DNA from: Eumeta japonica
Taxonomy: Eukaryota > Arthropoda > Insecta > Lepidoptera > Psychidae
Assembly (NCBI GenBank): GCA_005406025.1
Contig: BGZK01002035.1
Location: forward strand, 1 to 64,000
Direction: 5' to 3'
Length of the DNA stretch: 64,000 nucleotides
Position numbers and translations under genes: made by a program. Positions 57,500 through 64,000 of this stretch are shown in pieces; position 1 is the stretch's first letter, and each line of letters starts with the position of its first letter. The notes below the pieces were generated by a model that did not search any database, was not told where the DNA came from, and was given only the letters and a program-made list of their open reading frames with translations.

Positions 57500-57875
57500 C
57501 CCTAAGAGCCTCTTTCACTATCTCCTTTTAAACTGACTTTAAACAAAAAGTCACTTTTATTTAAATGGTTTTTCGCCCGAACAACTTAAAAGGCGGACGT
57601 GCGGACGGAAATTAATTTTTAAAATGACTTTTTGTTGAATATCAGTTTAAAAAGAAATAATGAATGAGGCTTTAAACCTGTATAAATAAAATCAGCCAAG
57701 AGCTTGTCGAACAGTGTTCAATGTAGGGTTCGTAGTCGATACTACAAAAAAATGCTACAAATAAAATAACTACGTTGACTACGTTGTTACACTTTTTCCA
57801 TGTTTCCCGCACAAAATGGATATAAGCGCTTTAGTCGCCAATATTCAGAGAAACAAATAGGTATGTCGACTATCA
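57500..57875. other. No gene seen
   Basis: AT-rich. An imperfect inverted pair AAACTGACTTTAAACAAAAA / TTTTTGTTGAATATCAGTTT (about 57530 and 57630) lies here. Confidence 0.4.
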
Positions 57876-57879
57876 CTCT

Positions 57880-58440
57880 TAAACTAGTGTAGACTAAAAT
57901 GCGCCAGCAAAGGAGCGTATTTTCATCGCATTTAAGTCTTTTTGTTGATAAGCGCACTTTTACGGCAATAACTCAAAAATAGCTTATCCGTTTATGTTTT
58001 AAATATTTTTTTAAGTATTTATTTAGAGTTATCTTTGTAATTTTTTTTCATATTCTTAAACATAAAGTTAAAAAAATACAGGGAAGGGACATTGTTCATG
58101 GTACTTTCGAAGACACTATTTCTATAAATATTCAAGTGATCAAAAAAATACATAAAATCCATAAAATGTTTTTAAAAAATCTGCCGAAATATTTGCCACA
58201 CTTTGACGTTTGCTCAAAAACTTTTAGGAATTCCCCCTCCCAACCTAAAAATATTTATTTTTGTTATTTAAATACCAAACTATATAGCAGCTTATACAAG
58301 ACTATACCCCGAATTTCATCAATATACATCTTATAGTTTTTGAGTAAAACGTCTGTGACATTCGGACGGACAGACGAACTAACGGACATGACGAGACTTC
58401 CGTTTTTGCCATTTTGGCTCGGAACTCTAAAAAAGAAATG
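57880..58440 (+). repeat. Repeat family D, plus copy
   Basis: Starts near 'AGGAGCGTATTTTCATCGCA', 'AAGTCTTTTTGTTGATAAGC', 'GGCAATAACTCAAAAATAGC' and ends 'TCGGACGGACAGACGAACTA', 'ACGGACATGACGAGACTTCC', 'GTTTTTGCCATTTTGGCTCG', 'GAACTCT'. This is the reverse complement in order of 33.39-33.98 kb. The terminal 'GGACAGAC...CATGACGA...GTTTTTGCCATTTGGCT' series is one of the most widespread repeat ends in Lepidoptera. Confidence 0.7.
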
Positions 58441-59145
58441 CTCACTCGAGACAGGCTCTAGCGATTTGGCCGATTTATTTTTTAAATGTACGTAATAGTT
58501 TAAATAAAGTTATTAAGGAAGGAAAAATTGGAAAAGATCCCCGGAAATTTAAAAATTCTGGAAATTTTAAAGTTTTTTTATCCAAATGGATTTCTATATT
58601 AACTCATCACCGTAATCAACGATTCGAACGATGGATACACGGAATTCTTTATTTTTTCGGAACCGAAAACGAGAATGGGATTAAAGAGTTAATTAATGAC
58701 GTATTTCAAGTGTAATTTCATTACCTACGGAATAAAGATATTTTTAATTTGGTTTGAGATTGATATCGATCGATACAAAAGATGAAGAAAATGAAATACA
58801 TTAAAGTCAATACATGTTTGTTTGCCTAAACCATTGATCCGTTTAAAATGAAACTTTGGGCATATGTTATATGTAGGTCCGGAAAGGTTTCTGAAAAAAA
58901 AAACTAATATTTGTTCCCAGTTCATACGTGTTTTCTGATAAACCGAACTACTGAACTGATTCTAAGAATTCTTTCCAAAGTAATTAGCCACATTGTGGCT
59001 TCCCACGTAGTGGGAACCCTGGCTTCATCCATGAATTTAAATTCCTAAGACGATTTAATAGTTCTTTAACTCGTAGAAAGCTACACTATCTCCACCCAAT
59101 ATAACGTATATTTTATTTTAAAACTATCATTTACTTCCAGATTCG
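58441..59145. other. No gene seen
   Basis: AT-rich. The perfect short inverted pair TTCCCACGTAGTGGGAA (59000-59016) is the only structure seen. Confidence 0.4.
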
Positions 59146-59149
59146 TTCA

Positions 59150-59310
59150 AATAGGAATTCGAACTGGTTGCAGTATCGGAATTGAAAGCGGAACGGAGAG
59201 CAGAATCGAAAACGGGACGAGGACTAAAATTGAGAAAGGGACCGGGGTCGAAAACGAGTGTGGGGACGGGATCTGAAAATTGTGAACAGGATTGAAGTCT
59301 AAGAGAAGCT
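59150..59310 (+). repeat. Degenerate GGAATCGAAAACGGGAC tract
   Basis: 'GGAATTCGAACTGGTTGCAG', 'TATCGGAATTGAAAGCGGAA', 'CGGAGAGCAGAATCGAAAAC', 'GGGACGAGGACTAAAATTGA', 'GAAAGGGACCGGGGTCGAAA', 'ACGAGTGTGGGGACGGGATC'. The rhythm of GGRAY-GAAA/GGGAC words is about 6 bp with a looser period of 18-24 bp. Its complement appears as an open frame rich in PF/SILVP repeats on the minus strand (59147-59356), an effect of the repeat. Confidence 0.6.
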
Positions 59311-59344
59311 GGGATTGAAATTGATATCGATCAATATAAAAGAA

Positions 59345-60130
59345 GAAGGAATTCATTTTATGTCCATCCTGGCGGAGTTGCGGGCATTAACTATATGAAC
59401 AATCCGCTCGCAATAAAAGGCAGAACAGCGTCTGCTGGACGTTGACGTATTCTACCAATAAATAGTGTGACATCGCTCTTAACATCCTATTATAACAATA
59501 CATACAATTTAACTTCACACGTCCATAACTAGATGAAGCTACAGATAAAATTGTTCTGCTATGGTTGCGTTTCTCAGTACCAATAATAAGGGGCCTTGGT
59601 CATATTGATACTGTTGGTAAAAACAATATATAGAAGATAATGAAGTATATGAAACAAATATTTCTTGATATGGCACCATAAATACCAGAGCCTGAACTGG
59701 CTGAATTAATTTTATGGTCAATAGGCTGTCGAATAAAATCTATTGAAATCTAATCCGATATAAGCGCACTATTTTTAATTTGGATGCAAATATCGTTCGA
59801 ACAGTTTATCAAACCATGACATTGTCTAAGCAACAAGGTAGCAGCGGTAAAATGAACGACTCTTAAACTGAAGGCAGTTGGTTAATGCGTAAGTATGAAA
59901 GGAAAACTACCCTTCGAAGATAAGAAGAACTATTGTATAATGTAACATATTACAACGGTAGTCTGGAGTCTATCAACGGTGATAGGTAATACATGACGAC
60001 CGCCAAACTATGACGTGACCGAATGCGACATCTCTAGCTGCGTAACGTTAAGACAATAATAGGGTGAAGTTTATATATGTAAAAGTAGCATTTGGCCACG
60101 GCTTGGCACCTTCGGACTAACTATCCGTAG
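59345..60130. other. No gene seen
   Basis: AT-rich, no feature recognised. Confidence 0.4.
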
Positions 60131-60149
60131 AGTTATTTGTTCGACTCTC

Positions 60150-60430
60150 CTTATCAATTTCGTATCAGTTTGGTTTCCAGTCTTACTTTTAATCTTGACT
60201 ATGATTTCGGTATCCGTCTTCGCTTCAATTCTGGTCCTGTTTCTAGTTTTCTTATTAATCTCAATCTAAGTTACACTTTCTATTTCGTTATCCATTACAT
60301 TTCAAGTTTCGCTCTTGATTCTGATCTCGGTATCGAGAGGCCTGCTCAGTTTCTGACCCTAAGCAGACCCAATCCCGAGTTTTCAATCCCAATTTCGCTT
60401 CTGTTCTCTCTTTTACATTATATATATTAT
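60150..60430 (-). repeat. Degenerate pyrimidine-biased tract
   Basis: 'TCAGTTTGGTTTCCAGTCTT', 'CTTCGCTTCAATTCTGGTCC', 'TGTTTCTAGTTTTCTTATTA', 'TTCGCTCTTGATTCTGATCT', 'CGGTATCGAG', 'CAATCCCGAGTTTTCAATCC'. The complement style matches 59.15-59.31 kb. A 102-codon plus frame results from the bias (PF/SL/NL repeats) and is not a gene. Confidence 0.6.
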
Positions 60431-60755
60431 TTCCGTTTCGGGTAGAGGTATAGTCATTCTATGTGTAACGTTTTAGATTTTTCCATTTGTTTTTGGGTGA
60501 AAAAAATCCTTAGAACTAAAAATCTTTCCTTGCTATTATAACCTATTTTTTTGTAAAAAAAAAGTAAAACCTTAGAGTAGTGATGGTTCGGTGGTCATGC
60601 AAAATAATTGCATTCAACCCACTGCATGCCCGAATCGAAGCTTAACAGCGGGCAAGTTGAGTCATTGACTTTTGACTAAGTCAAATTAAAATACCTACGC
60701 ACAGATAAACTGCCGAAAGTTTTGCAAACGATTACCGAAAACAATAATTTATATT
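60431..60755. other. No gene seen
   Basis: Mixed-composition DNA; nothing recognised. Confidence 0.35.
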
Positions 60756-60900
60756 TTATTAGACGGCCACTTATGGATACGCCCGCGCAGACATAAAACA
60801 TTTTTCTTCGTCTTTTATAGTGATTTCTATGGATTTCATTCCTGAATTCGATTTCGATCCGGATCTTCATTTAAGCCTAGACTCGAACCTAGTTCTACTA
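60756..60900 (-). repeat. Possible Helitron 3'-end relic with degenerate tract
   Basis: 'TTAGACGGCCACTTATGGAT', 'ACGCCCGCGCAGACATAAAA', 'CATTTTTCTTCGTC' resembles the 51.0 kb Helitron end ('CTAGATTTTGTCTGCGGCTC', 'CGCCCGCGTAGG'), with the CTAG lost. It is followed by 'GGATTTCATTCCTGAATTCG', 'ATTTCGATCCGGATCTTC', a degenerate tract as in the other Helitrons. Confidence 0.4.
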
Positions 60901-61315
60901 GATCTACGTGTCTACTTCGCGTTTTCAAGTGCGATGCGTTCAAATTATACGTAGCTATCTCCTAAAAACAACGACTGCATAACCAAATGCATCTGAGCGG
61001 CTGAATACAAACCAAAAATTATGTAGAAAAAAAGTGATCATGACTAAAAAAGAAACGATTTGACCGAACGTATTTGCAATATGAAGTTTATGTACTACAG
61101 AATATATATCCTAGAATCGTGCTCAATAAACGGGCTATACAACCCGATTTCATCGAATTAAGATATTCCATTCCAAAACATTATTGCTAATCAAAATTCC
61201 AGCGACACCGCTATCAATTTAAATCCAGATTTAGTTACGATTGATTATTGTTGTAAGCGATTCGAAGAATTAACACTCGGTTCGGGTCGAAACATTTTAA
61301 TTAACATATAATCAT
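60901..61315. other. No gene seen
   Basis: AT-rich, no feature recognised. Confidence 0.4.
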
Positions 61316-61319
61316 TTAA

Positions 61320-61960
61320 ACTTGCTCAGTTTCGATAAATTCAAATGCTGCCCTTCGCCATGATTTCCTCCTCGGCGAATCGAATTCCGCGTCGGCAGCG
61401 CAAAAACAAACGGTCGAAACGCGGCGGGCCATTCGTGCGATCGCATAATACCTGTCGCTTTTTCAAGAACCTTTCGCTCGTTCAACGTTTGACACCTCCG
61501 ATCATTAATTTCACGTGATGTCACCGGAGAAAAAAATATGTTTTTTTTTCTGTCGCGCGCGCCGCCCGCGCCCCCTCGCGGCGGCGCGCTGCCGAAATTT
61601 ATTTCTGACGGATCTCCTAACTACGTATTCTCCTTCGCCTTCCCTTTTTTTTCCAGATGATATAAAATATTCTTTTTCGTGAGGGGCCTTTTAAACCCCC
61701 TTCGATGATTCCCCCGAAATCACTTAATGTAAGTGTACATCAAAAGAGTGTTTTTTAGCGATCGGGACTGAAGTATGAATTATTTATCAGGGGACGAGCT
61801 GCCATACAATTGCTGTTAACTGACGGCGGGGCGATACGGACCCGCGTTTACGGTCAGCGGGCCGTAGCGCCGGCCACGTGCGCGCCGAACGCGAGCGGAG
61901 AGGGCTCCGTACCTTGAATCGTCGCATCGTCGACTGTGACTGTTCTTTGAAATATGAAGC
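61320..61960. promoter_or_regulatory. CpG-dense region with CACGTG boxes
   Basis: CpG-dense blocks at 61370-61450, 61552-61595 (GTCGCGCGCGCCGCCCGCGC) and 61820-61910, with homeodomain-like TTAAT words between them. A symmetrical TCACGTGA is at 61511-61518 and a CACGTG is at 61875-61880. TCACGTGA is the preferred site of MiT/TFE and USF-type bHLH-zip factors. Frames of 64-70 codons on the minus strand have no known domain. I infer host regulatory DNA; an untranslated or unrecognised exon is possible. Confidence 0.4.
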
Positions 61961-62318
61961 AAGTTTTTTTGACGTGACCACAAAATAAAAAAGTTCTAAA
62001 TATTAAACCAAATATAATAAGTTATTATAGCGTAAAATTTAAACTATACGCATTCGTATGAGTAGAATATCGTTACTACGGCCAATAGTAATTGTCATCT
62101 ATGAATTCATGCAATACATTTTATAAACATTTTGTTTTCATAAATATTTACCTTTTGCCTTAAAAATTTAGGTAAAGACTTCATATTTTCAGTTTGGTTT
62201 TCCTGTAAATTGTGAGAAAAAAAATCTTATTTTTTCACATTTTTTTAATTTCAGGCTTTGTAGTTTGGAAGTTAAGAAAGATATACTCGGTTTTCATATA
62301 TACTACTTAATATCTTAT
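61961..62318. other. No gene seen
   Basis: AT-rich, no feature recognised. Confidence 0.4.
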
Positions 62319-62359
62319 AAATATAAATATATTTATAATAAATAAATATATTTATATTT
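62319..62359. repeat. Perfect 18-bp A/T hairpin
   Basis: AAATATAAATATATTTAT (62319-62336), loop AATAA, then its exact reverse complement (62342-62359). Low complexity lowers its meaning. Confidence 0.7.
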
Positions 62360-62560
62360 TTCATAAATAAACTTGTCCATTTAGTAAGCTTAGGTCTAAT
62401 ATATTATCAAATTTGGTCGTCAATATTAGAATTTCTTTATTTGCATTATGCATTAGTGATGGACTCATCTACTTTTGCATACCTATCTACAATTCTAAGA
62501 GTGTTACAGTTTTCATTGGATATATAGAACCATAGAATCAAGTATTTAGACTTCTAGACT

Positions 62561-62622
62561 AGATACTGTTGACATTTTAATTTGAAGTTGGTGGACTTCA
62601 AATTATAACATCAATAGTATCT
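62561..62622. repeat. 28-bp hairpin with 6-nt loop
   Basis: The left arm 62561-62588 and right arm 62595-62622 pair at 24 of 28 positions (core ATTTGAAGT/ACTTCAAAT) around TGGTGG. The mismatches lie in the outer half, so it is older than the perfect hairpins. Confidence 0.85.
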
Positions 62623-63445
62623 AACTGTATAGTGTCAGTGCTATGAGTACGATCGGATTTTTTAATTATTTAAAAAGTAGAAAGAAGTAAGATGTAACAT
62701 TTCGTCTCGAAGGACAAAAAAACAGTACAGGGCTCTTTTACGGAAGCGAGGGCCCACTCCGCTGTAAATGCCCAATAAGTGCAGTAGCACTCTCTCTGTT
62801 ATAATTCTGGTACGTATTGCGTTTTCAAATTCGTGAAATAAAATTAAATTTCACCAAATACAAAGGACAAACGAAAAACATGAATAAACAACGTTTGATT
62901 TCTTTGTTGAATTTTTCCAATCGTAAAATACTTGTTGGAATTTTATAGTTTAGATTCATATTTTTTTTATGCATAGTAAAAGTTAATAGGTATGCAAATG
63001 TTATTAGCATTGTGGTGTAGGTACAAATTATTTCACAAACACATAAATAATGTCCGTGATTTAATAAATCAATCATTCTGTTTGTGTATTTAACTAATAG
63101 AAGAAGGGTTAAAAATTATTTATTTTTCGTGGTTTCACAACGAATTGTTAACTGATGAAATGCATTCACAATTTACAAAAACAAAATTATAATAAATATT
63201 TAAAATCAAATGAATTACGTACATCATAATTGCAAGAAATGAACGTCACCGACGCCTGAAAACTCAAGTACAAAAAAAAACCCAATGAACTCACCAAAAA
63301 ATGTATAAGTGATTTTGCACTTTTATTACAAACATAATTTGGCGCGTCAGGCCATGACTACGAATTTAAAGATTATAATTAACATTTACACAGAAACGGG
63401 TACTCAAAATCATAATTTCAAGTCAACAAATTAAAAAAATAATTA
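62623..63445. other. No gene seen
   Basis: AT-rich; a GC-richer patch at 62730-62765 and an 83-codon minus frame without domain. Confidence 0.4.
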
Positions 63446-63449
63446 AGAA

Positions 63450-63900
63450 AACGTGCGTTACCTCATTGCGACCGTGCGAACGATCACACAACGGGGATTC
63501 CTTCGAAAGGGCAGCGAGTCGATTCTATTAAATGCACAGACACACGCACACGCAAACATACATCACATTATAATGCCGATAATACTTTTCATCGCACTCG
63601 GTCAGAACGATCGCACACGCGGCCGCAACTCGGTCGGGCCTCCGCCACGTGACGACCGCACGGCGTCCAGATTGGAACTGCCCGCGCCCGCCGCCGCCGC
63701 CGAGCGCGGCCGAGCGCGCGGCGGCGCCCGAGCGCGCGTGCACCCTCGCAGGACCTTCGGTGTGGCGAGTCGAAGGGCTGCAGATTGCCGCGACGGGGTA
63801 TCGACGGGGCGCCCGCTCCTTTCGTGACTCGGACGTTCGCGGTAGATCATTTCGAAGCCGTTAGCTATTGGCTCTCCGGAGAAAATCATAGATAGACCCT
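63450..63900. promoter_or_regulatory. CpG-dense island near the window end
   Basis: 63600-63830 is very CpG-rich, with (CCG)n-like CGCCCGCCGCCGCCGCCGAG and CACGTG at 63646-63651. Frames of 71-124 codons are open on both strands at once (P/R/A-rich), as expected from GC-rich DNA rather than coding. Flanking 63845-63900 is balanced unique sequence. Most consistent with a host promoter/5' untranslated region or enhancer; orientation cannot be set. Confidence 0.4.
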
Positions 63901-64000
63901 TTAACGAAACCCCGAGGAAAAACGATAATTCACAAGAAAATTACAAGAGAAAAAAGTATAATATTAATTTGTGAATTTAGTCCTTTGCAAGTTAATATTC

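Noticed and set aside
60137..60445. 102-codon plus frame with repeated PF/SL-type residues
   Set aside because: Generated by the degenerate pyrimidine tract, whose counterpart at 59.15 kb gives a similar frame on the other strand.
63453..63889. Frames of 71-124 codons rich in P, R and A on both strands
   Set aside because: GC-rich CpG island sequence has few stops in any frame; no domain and no agreement on strand.
1..64000. CRISPR arrays, bacterial operons, ribosome binding sites
   Set aside because: No direct-repeat/spacer arrays and no compact gene arrangement; composition and repeats are those of a eukaryotic (insect) genome.

Overview
This window looks like AT-rich insect nuclear DNA, most probably from a moth or butterfly. 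The evidence is its mix of degenerate repeats: a mariner copy with TA flanks, Penelope-like and RTE/Jockey-like retroelement pieces, Helitrons with the moth-type TC...CTAG ends, a tRNA-derived SINE, and several dispersed families typical of Lepidoptera. No host protein-coding gene can be supported. The open frames are short (at most about 127 codons), and those I can recognise are broken transposon pieces. The window is best read as an intergenic region or a very long intron.

Layout: 1-9 kb holds two copies of repeat family A (plus at 1.45-2.55 kb, minus at 7.8-8.9 kb), one copy of family B (6.2-7.2 kb) and a Helitron-like relic. 9-11 kb has a MITE with about 49-bp inverted ends, a pyrimidine-rich minisatellite and a GC-richer unique stretch. 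13.4-14.15 kb is an antisense RTE-type reverse transcriptase relic. 15.7-17.4 kb is a Penelope-like element (minus strand) with reverse transcriptase followed by a GIY-YIG endonuclease. 20.25-21.49 kb is a nearly full-length dead mariner. 23.05-24.50 kb is a large inverted-repeat element with arms of about 314 bp. 26.5-32.3 kb carries four retrotransposon fragments, including an FP25K-like ORF1 remnant. 32.8-36.3 kb holds family D, family B copy 2 and a second RTE fragment. 38.5-39.2 kb is family A copy 3. 43.2-44.8 kb has a Helitron, family E and a SINE. 48.4 and 51.0 kb are two further Helitrons, the second keeping a piece of Helitron helicase. 55-60 kb has family D and degenerate purine/pyrimidine tracts.

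CpG-dense islands stand out against the AT-rich background near 14.45, 37.0, 39.5-39.95, 61.35-61.95 and 63.6-63.87 kb. They are the best candidates for host regulatory DNA; three of their subregions contain CACGTG E-boxes.

The most notable structural themes are: (i) many short near-perfect hairpins scattered through the window; (ii) the large inverted-repeat element; (iii) a repeat family that keeps a CA/GT tract at the same internal place in every copy; (iv) a family with two adjacent hairpins at matching places in both copies; and (v) degenerate 'GGGAYTGAGATCGGGA'-like tracts that recur inside and outside Helitrons. All repeat family names (A, B, D, E) are local labels used only here.
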